This document shows positions 18,201 to 25,923 of a stretch of 64,000 nucleotides of DNA, in pieces (positions within the stretch are counted from its first letter, which is position 1; each line of letters opens with the position of its first letter). The position numbers were made by a program, and so were the translations under genes. This DNA is from DAOVXM01 sp963746255 (GTDB taxonomy: Bacteria; Chloroflexota; Anaerolineae; Anaerolineales; UBA4823). Below the pieces are notes generated by a model. That model ran no database searches. It saw nothing but the letters and a program-made list of their open reading frames with translations, and was not told the DNA's origin. Where the stretch lies: NCBI GenBank assembly GCA_963746255.1, contig CAVVAJ010000009.1, positions 620,001 to 684,000 of the forward strand, written 5' to 3'.

Positions 18201-18834
18201 TGAAGTGTGTCTAGGGAAACGGTTAATTGTTGTGCTGGTCCCGTACGACAGCCCGCCTGTTGGACCGGAGGGCATCTACCAGCACGCAATTGACAATGCC
18301 AGCAGCAATGCCATCATGCTGGAAGCGATGCGGCTGCTGCAAGAGACAGATTACCAGCCTTTGAAATCTTTTCTGTTTATCGCTTATAGTGGTGAAGGTT
18401 TGGATGGCGGAAATTCGGCCGCCGAACCAGATATAAACAAGTTCCTCCAAGCGAGCCCAAGTTTTCTGAAATTCCAGCTTGAAGCCATTGTCCAACTGCG
18501 CGGTCTTGGCGGAGGCAGCGGCGATCGGTTAATGATATCTGCCGAAGGCAGCACAAGACTGGCGAATGTCGCAGAGAAAGCCGCCCGGCAAGTGGGCGCC
18601 CGGGTGAAACGTGCGGATGAAAACATAGATATCGGGCTGATTTACAATGAAGGTTCTCATTTCCTTGAAGCCGGTCAAGATGCGCCTATCTTGCGAGTGT
18701 ATTGGGATGGATGGGAAGATTATGCACGCTTACCGGAAGATACCAAAGCAAGGTTATCGCCACAAGCGATCGAAGATGCTGGAAAAACCCTTGCGATGAC
18801 TTTGATGATCTTAGGACGGGAAACTAATTACTGA
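15202..18834 (+). CDS. fused ABC permease (DppB-DppC type) with extracellular M28-like domain, copy B
   Basis: Protein of 1210 aa, the paralogue of 10601-14221 with the same order: DppB-like half, DppC-like half, last membrane helix, M28-like extracellular domain. The membrane core is almost identical to copy A. The N-terminal 40 residues, one extracellular loop (ALIHLPAETILYSDV in place of TLIELPIMTMHYSDI) and the C-terminal domain differ. The M28-like zinc ligands are lost here too (PYDS, GEG, QLRG, no final His), while DNAS and the CxxC (CEVC) remain. Permease B probably handles a different ligand from A. The start at 15202 has a weak AGAGG. Confidence 0.82.
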   Translation: MSVAQKHQTKPNLLSRITKPISDKFGWLTQRTTLLSFLTFTLQRLAFGVVVILFIIFFSYLGLEMASGTPFAPAFHQAIPSTISYIQMLLHGDLGYTNIGGEILKPVPVSTVIAQRLPRSLGLLTIALLIASSAGIILGTVSARSRPQGSLFILILTLIGISIPSFFAAFLLQWLFTSITRNFGRALLPVGGFGWDAHIILPALVLAARPLAQITRMTFIAIREVYSQDFIRTAFSKGLHRYYVFFAHVFRNAAIPILTTIGISLRFSLSSLPVVELYFGWPGAGVTLLKAIANQDMYLTIGLTVCLGAFFILINLLLDISFRIIDPRLLSKPDHITASQRSSTLSTLKAIPASIRDWFARLLHNNKSDAELQPLFSADDLDLSNGTLNTNFSARTASAWKSMLTNFPFIVGGLVVAGLLLIVVFGPKLTPNDPFSTQGLVMIDGKLTPPPFPPSEGFPWGTDALGRGILSLLISGAQITLTLATLAVAARLLIGVFAGSIAGWANGSLTDRLISGFAEVIAAFPALLATMIIILAIGIRQGMQPFIIALCFVGWGEIMQFVRSEVTTIRPKQFIEAAIAVGAGTPRLLTKHVLPNLFASLIALAALEMGAVLMLLGELGFIAIFIGGGALIHLPAETILYSDVPEWGALLSNIRYQARSYPWTGFYPMLAFFIAILSFNLLGEGIRRLVEQGNPLLNKIVNRYTVILLLLAVFGYNYVSANSGAIPYYRQHAQEFSLPKTMQHIDFLTHVRMYGRALGTDGMHLAAFYNALEFEKIGVQPGGTARAYFQERDRAFEKLNAIPQLKIFDEGPDPAYRIDFAAYPGRNVTAGRAIGPVRFISLGADAMMQTPGWTSYYPDLGRVDYSSEILLTLSDREASFLTIPPKAGLLVVTENPDLLAKRFTLSGRTGLGLDLNTGERHGTEKPYMWISEDLANRILAPDGYTVDQLKVMSEEHAIEQIFDIPLQSKVAMAIDGTLVEDWPIYNVLGLIPGTEGYDLCEVCLGKRLIVVLVPYDSPPVGPEGIYQHAIDNASSNAIMLEAMRLLQETDYQPLKSFLFIAYSGEGLDGGNSAAEPDINKFLQASPSFLKFQLEAIVQLRGLGGGSGDRLMISAEGSTRLANVAEKAARQVGARVKRADENIDIGLIYNEGSHFLEAGQDAPILRVYWDGWEDYARLPEDTKARLSPQAIEDAGKTLAMTLMILGRETNY
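15318..17380 (+). repeat. long direct repeat, copy B (permease core)
   Basis: Second copy of the repeat at 10714-12776. The sharp limits of identity inside one reading frame, with silent sites matching too, point to recent duplication or gene conversion confined to the membrane core. The variable patch here is 17088-17133. Confidence 0.9.
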
Positions 18835-19108
18835 TCAACCTTATTCGATTCCTGAAATCATAATCTGCTTAATCAAAATCAGATCGGCAATTTACCAAAC
18901 TAGCTCGTGGAGCACAGAGTAAGTCAACGGTACCTGCTCCACCTGAACAATCGGGGGATATCTTCGCGCCACCATCATCTTCCCATAATCAATAATTTAG
19001 TGTACAATTGTTCTGTAAAAACTTAGTGAGCGATATGGCAGACTTCACCGGGTGGTGGACATCCGGTATCAAAACGTGAACGCTCACCCATTCGAAAGGA
19101 GTATCCCC

Positions 19109-19522
19109 ATGTATCACACCATCATTATCGTTGGCAACCTGGGAAGAGATCCCGAAATGCGCTATACACAAAGCGGACAAGCTGTGACAAATATTTCTGT
19201 GGCAACTAGTCGCAACTATACAAGCTCGGATGGCACTCGAGTTGATGAGACAGTATGGTTTAGAGTGTCAGTATGGGGTAGACAAGCAGAGACAACCAAC
19301 CAATACCTACGCAAAGGGATGAAAGTGTTGGTCGAGGGAAGATTAGTGCCTGACCAATCGACCGGTGGACCCCGAATATGGAATCGCCAAGACGGCACAC
19401 CCGCCGCTTCATTTGAGGTCAATGCTTCCACGGTCCGCTTCCTCACACCCCGAGGCGAAGCAGAAGCCGACATTCCTTATGACAGTGGGCAGGTTGCGGC
19501 TGACGACGATATTCCCTTCTGA
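19109..19522 (+). CDS. ssb: single-stranded DNA-binding protein
   Basis: Protein of 137 aa from the ATG at 19109, preceded by AAAGGAG at normal spacing; an upstream in-frame start at 19052 would add 19 non-conserved residues. The OB fold is visible from YHTIIIVGNLGRDPEMRYTQ, then WFRVSVWGRQAE and YLRKGMKVLVEGRL. The acidic tail ends in DDDIPF, the tip that recruits replication and repair proteins. A short variant compared with many SSBs. It heads a run of genes for nucleic-acid handling (DUF3467, translin-like, Cas4-like). Confidence 0.95.
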   Translation: MYHTIIIVGNLGRDPEMRYTQSGQAVTNISVATSRNYTSSDGTRVDETVWFRVSVWGRQAETTNQYLRKGMKVLVEGRLVPDQSTGGPRIWNRQDGTPAASFEVNASTVRFLTPRGEAEADIPYDSGQVAADDDIPF

Positions 19523-19706
19523 AATTTATCGGCTTGGCAGAGGACATTATTTATGGGGTGGCATGACCTCATAATGCCTCAGCACTGCTATATTAAGCGA
19601 TGGCGTGTTCTGATCGTTTTCAGGAGACGCCATTCTGTATATCCCTATCTGATTTACAATTGATTGTCGTCGTAATCGGTTTTAAATATACGAACAGGAG
19701 GCAGGA

Positions 19707-20033
19707 ATGTCGCAAAGCCCAATACCACCAAACAAGCCCAAACCAATTCCAATCAGGACACCCCCAGATCTAGCGGTTGAATATGCCAATCTAGTGCGAA
19801 TCGCGCATTCGCCTTCTGAAATCGTATTCGAATTTGCCCAGCTACTACCTGGAAACCCTTCCGCGCAGGTGCAATCGCGCATCGTCATGACACCCATCGG
19901 AGCAAAACTATTCGCCCGTGCTCTGCATGAAAACCTTACCAAATTTGAATCAACATTTGGTGAAATCTCAGTGCCTGGGGGATCTTCACTGGCTGATAAC
20001 CTTTTTCGCCCACCCGATCCACCCACTCAATAG
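19707..20033 (+). CDS. DUF3467 protein
   Basis: Protein of 108 aa. The core (VEYANLVRIAHSPSEIVFEF, then RIVMTPIGAKLFARALHENL and FESTFGEI) matches the small DUF3467 family of unknown function. The N-terminus is Pro/Lys rich. A GGAGG ribosome site lies upstream. The stop is 11 bp before the translin-like start, so the two are probably co-translated and may form a complex. Confidence 0.75.
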   Translation: MSQSPIPPNKPKPIPIRTPPDLAVEYANLVRIAHSPSEIVFEFAQLLPGNPSAQVQSRIVMTPIGAKLFARALHENLTKFESTFGEISVPGGSSLADNLFRPPDPPTQ

Positions 20034-20044
20034 TGAAGGAGACG

Positions 20045-20692
20045 ATGAACAATCTAGAAGCAATAGCCGATAGAGCTCGAGAATCTTTCGACGGCCGTAC
20101 ATCAGCCCGCGATCAAGCCTTGTCACAGGCGCGGACCTTAACCCGCAACTGTGCAAATGCGATCCGGGCAGTCCATCGCAACGAATTTGATACCGCTCAG
20201 GATAACCTTAAAGAAGCAAAACACTTAGCAAAGGCGCTAACAGAAAACCTGCTTGAGTATCCCGATATTTATCATGCAGGCTATACGCAAGATGCACTTA
20301 AGGAGTATGCGGAAGCTAGCATCGTCTATGCCCTTATCGGCGATGGACTTTTACCTTCTCCGGAAGAACTAAATATCCTCTATTCTACTTATTTTAAAGG
20401 TTTGGCAGAAGTCGTGGGAGAATTGAGGCGCCGCTGTCTTGATATCCTACGGCATGGACACTCCGATGAGGCAGAAAAGTTATTGGAGCATATGGATGAC
20501 ATCTACGCGGTACTGGTCACGATGGACTATCCGGATGCTATCACTGGCGGACTGCGGCGGTTAACAGATATTGCCCGCAGCATTATCGAGAGAACGCGAG
20601 GTGACATGACGATCAGCTTACGCCAGGCACAGCTCGAGGATAGCCTGTCACGGTTAGAAGCTCAGTTAGGCTCGGGCAACTCATCTGGTTAA
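20045..20692 (+). CDS. translin/TRAX-like protein
   Basis: Protein of 215 aa, all-helical. It resembles the translin family: an N-terminal region with RDQALSQARTLTRNC and IRAVHRNEFD, then YTQDALKEYAEASIVY and YFKGLAEVVGELRRRCLD. EYAEA aligns with the EYVEA segment holding two catalytic glutamates of eukaryotic TRAX, and AEVVGE aligns with DLTGE holding the other acidic residues, so RNase activity is possible. Start chosen at the ATG after AAGGAG; a GTG at 20033 overlapping the previous stop is the alternative. Role in bacteria unknown; ssDNA or RNA binding inferred from the family. Confidence 0.75.
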   Translation: MNNLEAIADRARESFDGRTSARDQALSQARTLTRNCANAIRAVHRNEFDTAQDNLKEAKHLAKALTENLLEYPDIYHAGYTQDALKEYAEASIVYALIGDGLLPSPEELNILYSTYFKGLAEVVGELRRRCLDILRHGHSDEAEKLLEHMDDIYAVLVTMDYPDAITGGLRRLTDIARSIIERTRGDMTISLRQAQLEDSLSRLEAQLGSGNSSG

Positions 20693-20735
20693 ACTGTAGC
20701 TATTTAAAAACCAAGTCTCACTAGCCTCCTAACCA

Positions 20736-21005
20736 ATGAAAATCATCCGTGCTTCTGAAATTAGCAGCTATATTTACTGCCAGCGCGCCTGGTGGCTGCA
20801 AACTAAGGGACACATCCCAGAGAATAAAACCGAGCTGTCAGCGGGAAAACAGATCCATGCCAGTCATGGACGAGTTGTATTTAAAAGCAGGTTGTATACA
20901 ATTTGCAGCGTACACTACGCTCATCTGTGCATTAATTCTCCTGGTTGTACATCTTACTCTGCTCTACTTCTCATAGATCTACTCGAATGCTTGATTAACT
21001 GCTGA
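20736..21005 (+). pseudogene. Cas4-like nuclease, N-terminal part, frameshifted
   Basis: The first 45 or so residues (RASEISSYIYCQRAWWLQTK, then SAGKQIHASHGR) match the N-terminus of Cas4-type PD-(D/E)XK proteins with the first cluster Cys. After about 20890 this frame loses sense, while the +1 frame reads a membrane segment (AAYTTLICALILLVVHLTLL) up to a TAG at 20974. A membrane insert at this point is known for Cas4-like proteins of related bacteria. At least one frameshift and two in-frame stops (20974, 20992) separate it from the nuclease part at 21007. Confidence 0.55.
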
Positions 21006-21006
21006 T

Positions 21007-21537
21007 ATGCTATACATCATAATCGCGCTGCTCCTCATCTCACTTACCTTGTTCTGGACCGCAAGACACCAAAGAGCTTCGATAGGACTCCCAGGGGGTA
21101 GAATCATTTATGAGGATATGCAAACCTGGCACAAGACAAGTGAATCGCTGTATGATCCTATCCTCGGTTTGACCGGGAAACCAGATTATCTTATAGAGAG
21201 AGATAATACAGTCATCCCGGTAGAGATAAAGAGTTCCCAGCCTCCCAATTCTCCGTATGATTCACATATCATGCAGCTAGCAGCGTATTGCTTACTAGTC
21301 GAGAGGGCGATCGGTAAGCGACCTCCATACGGGATTTTGCATTACCATTACCAACCAACCGCTCGTGATAAACGTACTTTTGCTGTGGATTTCACTCCCC
21401 AATTAGAGCACGCAATCTTAGATGTACTCGTTGAAATGCGATCAATCGAGCGAAAAAAGGATGTCGATCGTTCACATGAGATCGTTGCTCGCTGTCAAAA
21501 CTGTGGATATAAACACACCTGTGATCGCTGCTTATGA
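21007..21537 (+). pseudogene. Cas4-like nuclease, C-terminal part
   Basis: Open frame of 176 aa. It begins with a membrane helix (MLYIIIALLLISLTLFWTAR) and carries the nuclease core: LTGKPDYLIERD and PVEIKSSQ (the D and ExK of PD-(D/E)XK), QLAAYCLLVERA, and a terminal C-x2-C-x5-C iron-sulfur-type cluster motif. With the fragment at 20736 it makes one Cas4-like protein. It could still be translated alone from this ATG, but would lack the first cluster cysteine. No CRISPR array or other cas gene is in the window. Confidence 0.6.
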
Positions 21538-21553
21538 TAAGCTGTCTAATTAA

Positions 21554-21583
21554 TTGGAAGTATCTCCCAAACCCAACTATAAT
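21554..21583 (+). promoter_or_regulatory. promoter of NAD kinase, leaderless type
   Basis: TTGGAA (21554-21559), 18 bp, TATAAT (21578-21583). The -10 box ends only 8 nt before the ATG at 21592 and there is no Shine-Dalgarno, so the mRNA probably begins at or next to the start codon. Confidence 0.55.
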
Positions 21584-21591
21584 TGATCTCG

Positions 21592-22464
21592 ATGCCCGCA
21601 CAACTAGCACCCATTAAGAGAATTGCCATTTGCGTCCACCCAAAGTTGGGTGAAGCCAATCAAGAATCAGCCCTGATTGCTGCGTATTTCCAGGAAAATG
21701 GTTTGCAAGCAGAACATGGCTTGTTATCGGATGATTCCATCACAGCACGAGTCCGCCAGGGCGAGTTTGACTTAATGATTGCACTCGGCGGGGATGGGAC
21801 GATGCTGCGTGCTGGGCAAATCTGTGGTCCTGCGAAAGTTCCAATTCTAGGGATTAACATTGGTCGCTTCGGATTTCTGACTGAGATCCAGCGTGACAAA
21901 TGGGAAGTCGTTATGCCCAAACTTCTGGCTGGTGAATTCTGGCTAGAGCGTCGTATGATGCTCTGTGCTGATCAATTGCGGCACAATAAATCAATCGGTC
22001 AATGGGATGTGCTGAATGAGGTATGGATTGGCCGCGGGCAAATCGTTAGACCAGTACATCTCGATGCTGATGTGGATGGGCGCTTTCTTACAACGTATGT
22101 CGCAGATGGCTTGATCGCTTCTACACCAACAGGTTCAACAGCGTATGCCCTTGCTGCGGGAGGGCCAATCTTGCCCCCAGAACTCCGCAACATCCTGCTG
22201 GTACCAGTGGCACCACACCTATCTATTGATCGTTCGATAGTACTTGCTGAGGGTTCATCTGTATCTATTACCGTACATACAGACCACCAGGCTGTATTGT
22301 GTGTTGATGGTCAAGACCCTATCGAAGTGGAAGATGGGGATCGCGTGGATGTAAGAGCCAGCGAGCATACAGTCGAGTTTGTCCGCTTTCAGGACCCAGG
22401 CTATTTCTATCGCAACCTGACACCGCACATGTATAAGAATCCATCAACCAGGAACGCTAAATGA
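21592..22464 (+). CDS. nadK: NAD kinase
   Basis: Protein of 290 aa. It phosphorylates NAD to NADP. The GGDGT motif is in IALGGDGTMLRAGQ, followed by GINIGRFGFLTE; the second conserved region is VADGLIASTPTGSTAYALAA. The ATG at 21592 is preferred to the TTG at 21583, which lies in the promoter -10 box. The stop overlaps the next start (ATGA at 22461-22464), so it heads an operon with the membrane zinc-finger protein and recN. Confidence 0.93.
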   Translation: MPAQLAPIKRIAICVHPKLGEANQESALIAAYFQENGLQAEHGLLSDDSITARVRQGEFDLMIALGGDGTMLRAGQICGPAKVPILGINIGRFGFLTEIQRDKWEVVMPKLLAGEFWLERRMMLCADQLRHNKSIGQWDVLNEVWIGRGQIVRPVHLDADVDGRFLTTYVADGLIASTPTGSTAYALAAGGPILPPELRNILLVPVAPHLSIDRSIVLAEGSSVSITVHTDHQAVLCVDGQDPIEVEDGDRVDVRASEHTVEFVRFQDPGYFYRNLTPHMYKNPSTRNAK

Positions 22465-22994
22465 GTGACGAAGACATCATACTCTACTGTGCCAACCATC
22501 CTCAGACAGAGACCAGCTTGCGCTGTAATCGCTGCAATAAACCAATCTGTGTAAAGTGTGCAGTTTCCACACCCACGGGATATCGCTGCAAAGAGTGTGT
22601 GCGCGGGCAGCAAAAAACCTTTAATACTGCAGAATGGTATGACTACTTATTCGGATTTATTGTCGCGTTCATATTGTCATTAATTGGCAGTCAACTCGTT
22701 TCGTTTATCGGCTTCTTCACAATACTCTTAGCACCGGTTGCAGGAGTGGGTATCGCAGAGGCTGCCCGTTATGTGATCCGCAGAAGGCGCTCCAAGCGTC
22801 TTTATCAGGTAATCACAATCGGCGCGGCAGTGGGGACACTGCCAACCTTGCTAACTGCTCTAATGACAGTACTTTTCTTCTTGCCCCAAGGTGGATTCGG
22901 GATCCTTCTAAACCTAATCTGGCCAGCAGTCTATGCATTTATTGTTACCACTTCCGTTTATTATCGCTTAACCGGCATCCGATTAGGCAGGTGA
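22461..22994 (+). CDS. B-box-type zinc-finger membrane protein
   Basis: Protein of 177 aa. The N-terminal 45 residues hold a Cys/His-rich B-box-like module (YCANHPQTETSLRCNRCNKP, then CVKC and YRCKEC), followed by three or four hydrophobic helices. Similar modules precede membrane domains in proteins of unknown function, some rhomboid-like, but no rhomboid catalytic motif is present here. Translationally coupled to nadK and 10 bp before recN. Confidence 0.7.
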   Translation: MSDEDIILYCANHPQTETSLRCNRCNKPICVKCAVSTPTGYRCKECVRGQQKTFNTAEWYDYLFGFIVAFILSLIGSQLVSFIGFFTILLAPVAGVGIAEAARYVIRRRRSKRLYQVITIGAAVGTLPTLLTALMTVLFFLPQGGFGILLNLIWPAVYAFIVTTSVYYRLTGIRLGR

Positions 22995-23004
22995 TTCATT
23001 CGCT

Positions 23005-24738
23005 ATGCTCTCCGAACTCAGGATAGAAAATTTCGCCATTATTGATCGACTAAAACTAAGCTTCGAGAGGGGCTTGATCATTTTCACGGGTGAGACGGGG
23101 GCTGGTAAATCGATCTTGATTGACGCTGTGGAAATGCTATTAGGTGAACGTGCCGATACCACGCTCGTCAGAAGTCAATCGGACTATGCGCTTGTAGAAG
23201 GCATTTTCACCCTAACAGAAATTGTTCAGGGTCCCGTTAATGAGATTTTAGAGCGTGAAGATTTACTGGATGACCCACAATACCTGGCCCTCGGACGCGA
23301 AATCCGCACAAATGGTCGTAATATTGCGCGTGTAAATGGCCGGACAGTGAGTGTCGGGTTATTGAAAGAAATCAGTGAGTTCCTCGTTGATGTGCATGGT
23401 CAATCAGAACACCTTTCCTTATTGAAGGTCAACCAGCACCTGTGCTTGCTAGACGAATATGCAGGATTGGGCAAGTACCTAAACGAGTACCGAGGTTCCT
23501 ACTACAACCTGCTAGAAGTGCGCCGAGAATTAAGTGCTCTGAGAAGATCTGAGAAAGATGCAGTACGTGAAATTGATACGCTGAACTATCAAATCAAAGA
23601 AATCGAAGCCGCTCAATTGGAAATCGGTGAAGAAGAAGCTTTGCATGAAGAACGCACCCGGCTTGCAAATGCCGAAGGGCTTGCAGTTCAATCTCAGGCC
23701 GCTTTTCGAATTCTTGACGAGGGGAATGCAGATGCACCTTCGGTATCCGATTTACTCGGTCAGGCAGTTGATTACATCAAAAACCTTACCCGAATCGATC
23801 CATCGCAGTCTATCTTATTTGATCAAGTAAACATCTTAAATAATAATCTGAGCGATATTGCGAGTGAATTACGGCGTTACTTTGAGACACTTGAACACAA
23901 CCCGAGGCGTCTCAATCAAGTAGAAGAGAGGCTCGGGTTAATCCATGACCTGAAAAGAAAGTATGGCAAGACAATACACGAAGTACTCATCTACGCTGAA
24001 CAAGCCAGCAAGCGCAGAGAGATTGTCAGCAACGCAGGTGAGCGAATAACTGAACTAGAACAAATAGAAACGCAATTACTCCAACAAGTCGGACTGCAAG
24101 GAGAAGCTCTCTCACGTGAGCGTCAATCCCAGGCAGAGAAGCTCAGTGCTTTGGTTGAGACCGAACTGCGGGATTTAGGTATGGAGAGCGCGTACTTCCG
24201 GGTAGACTTCACCCGCCAGTTCAATTCTGCTGGCGTACCAGCTGAAACGGGCGAGCGAGTGGCTTTTGATGACAAAGGTTTGGAAAAAGTTGAGTTCATG
24301 ATTGCGCCAAATCCTGGAGAAGGTTTCAAGCCATTAGTAAAAATCGCGTCTGGGGGGGAAACTTCTCGGTTGATGCTGGCATTAAAACATGTGTTAATCT
24401 CCGCTGACCAAGTTCCGACTTTGATATTTGATGAAATCGATCAGGGTGTTGGCGGTCGGATCGGAGCAGTTGTTGGACAAAAACTACATACATTAAGTAA
24501 ACACCACCAAGTGTTCTGCGTCACACACTTACCGCAGTTAGCCGCGTATGGGGAGCAGCATTTGAGCGTACAAAAAGGGATCGTCGACGGGCGTACGGTA
24601 ACCGGTGTCAAATCGCTAACAGGTGATGAGCGAATAACAGAAATAGCCCTAATGTATGGTGTTGTAAGTGAGGCGACAATGCAATCCGCACGCGAATTAT
24701 TGCACAGCGTTCCGCAAGCAGCAGACATACCTTCCTAG
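23005..24738 (+). CDS. recN: DNA repair protein RecN
   Basis: Protein of 577 aa, normal length. An SMC-like ATPase for double-strand-break repair. Walker A is FTGETGAGKSILIDAVEMLL, the coiled-coil middle is rich in Glu/Leu/Arg, the signature-like region is KIASGGETSRLMLALK, and Walker B is LIFDEIDQGVGG. The N-terminus (MLSELRIENFAIID) is typical, fixing the start. Confidence 0.96.
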   Translation: MLSELRIENFAIIDRLKLSFERGLIIFTGETGAGKSILIDAVEMLLGERADTTLVRSQSDYALVEGIFTLTEIVQGPVNEILEREDLLDDPQYLALGREIRTNGRNIARVNGRTVSVGLLKEISEFLVDVHGQSEHLSLLKVNQHLCLLDEYAGLGKYLNEYRGSYYNLLEVRRELSALRRSEKDAVREIDTLNYQIKEIEAAQLEIGEEEALHEERTRLANAEGLAVQSQAAFRILDEGNADAPSVSDLLGQAVDYIKNLTRIDPSQSILFDQVNILNNNLSDIASELRRYFETLEHNPRRLNQVEERLGLIHDLKRKYGKTIHEVLIYAEQASKRREIVSNAGERITELEQIETQLLQQVGLQGEALSRERQSQAEKLSALVETELRDLGMESAYFRVDFTRQFNSAGVPAETGERVAFDDKGLEKVEFMIAPNPGEGFKPLVKIASGGETSRLMLALKHVLISADQVPTLIFDEIDQGVGGRIGAVVGQKLHTLSKHHQVFCVTHLPQLAAYGEQHLSVQKGIVDGRTVTGVKSLTGDERITEIALMYGVVSEATMQSARELLHSVPQAADIPS

Positions 24739-24759
24739 TAAAAATCGCAATCATCAATA

Positions 24760-25509
24760 ATGCACGAGTTCGAAATACTCGCCCTCGGTCCCCCAGAATT
24801 AAGGCACAATGGCTTACCTTTCCACTTTACCCGATGAACACTCCGTGCCCTAATATTTTATCTCAGAGCCCGCGAGGGAGCGGTTGGGCGAGATGAGTAA
24901 ATCGCCCTTCTCTGAGATAAATTACCTGAACGAGCAGCCTGGGGAAGATTAACCAATACGCTCAGCCGTCTGAGGCAGTCTCTCCCCGACCCCGACCTCA
25001 TCCTGATTTACACTCAGTTGGTTAGCATAGATTTCGAGCGGGTATTCGTCGACCAAAGTGAATTCTGCAAGCTGTTCGTACAAACGCGAGGGCAATCCAT
25101 ATCCTTCTTACCGAACGAACCGCTTCCATTTCAAGTACAGCATGGGTTAGAACAACCAGCCGCACTTTGGTGTAACTCACAGTATCTGGCAAGAGCGAAT
25201 TTCCCCAGAACCATGAACTTGGATGATTGGGTTTCAACAACTAGCCAGGAATTTGAAGGCCACTATACTTGGGTCCTTGAAAGACTTGCCCAAAATGCTT
25301 TCGTAAAAGGAGTGCTGCAGACGGCAATTCGGTGAACAAAGCAAGCACTCCAAATAAATTCATTTAACGAAAAATTACATTTCCAAATGATGCAAATACT
25401 GTTGGAGAGCGGGAGACCGGTTTTAGCGCGTTTGCATTATGAACAAGCCTCAAAAATGATAGAAAAAGAATTAAGTACCGCACCCATGACTGGAGCTCCA
25501 TGCGCATAG
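24760..25509 (+). pseudogene. BTAD/SARP-type transcriptional regulator, decayed
   Basis: One continuous frame reads MHEFEILALGPPELRHNGLP then FHFTR, stop, TLRALIFYLRAREGAVGRDE, stop, IALL, stop, DKLPERAAWGRLTNTLSRLR. This is the winged-helix start of AfsR/SARP regulators. The same frame continues as a bacterial transcriptional-activation domain, with LERLAQNAFVKGVLQTAIR, a fourth stop (25333), and LLESGRPVLARLHYEQASKM. Stops lie at 24835, 24898, 24913, 25333 and 25507. Each early stop replaces a residue expected in the family (Arg, Leu, Trp) by a plausible single change. No frameshift is needed. Confidence 0.75.
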
Positions 25510-25923
25510 TTTATTGAATTGTGCTTTAAAGCTGACCAGGCAAGAACGGTCTTTTCCACAGAAGAGGACAACCCAAATCAAGCAGCAACTGCTGAAAAAA
25601 ACAACCAGCCCGGTAATTATGAAACCTTTAACGGAAGCGTTTCTGGAACTGCCCATTCTATATGCAAAAGTGAAGAGAATTAAGCCACAACATGCAGCTG
25701 CTGATTTAGCTGTGCCTATTCATCATTATTCTGCACCCAATTGTGTATGGCGACATTTTGGCGACACATGTCCGTTAGAATAATACATCTTACACAAACT
25801 CGGTGCAGTGGGTATGGGGTTTTGATACAGGGAAGCTACACACTTGAAACCAGCAGCTATCCCGGGGCACATCGCTGTCGGTTTCAGCTGTATTATCCAC
25901 AAATATTCATGTAAAATCATACC
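25510..25923. other. non-coding remnant and upstream region of PBP-like gene
   Basis: No recognisable gene. An open frame at 25514-25783 has no family resemblance and is probably a leftover of the decayed regulator. Near the end, TAAAAT (25912-25917) sits 6 nt before the ATG at 25924, a possible leaderless -10 box, but its -35 is weak. Confidence 0.4.

Noticed and set aside
19600..19633. Possible terminator from ATGGCGT/ACGCCAT after ssb
   Set aside because: Only 7 bp of stem with a 20-nt loop and no T-tract.
20736..21537. CRISPR-Cas locus suggested by the Cas4-like gene
   Set aside because: No repeat-spacer array and no other cas gene in the window; Cas4-like proteins are often solitary.
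25514..25783. 89-aa open frame after the BTAD pseudogene
   Set aside because: No family similarity, and it lies in degraded sequence; treated as a leftover.
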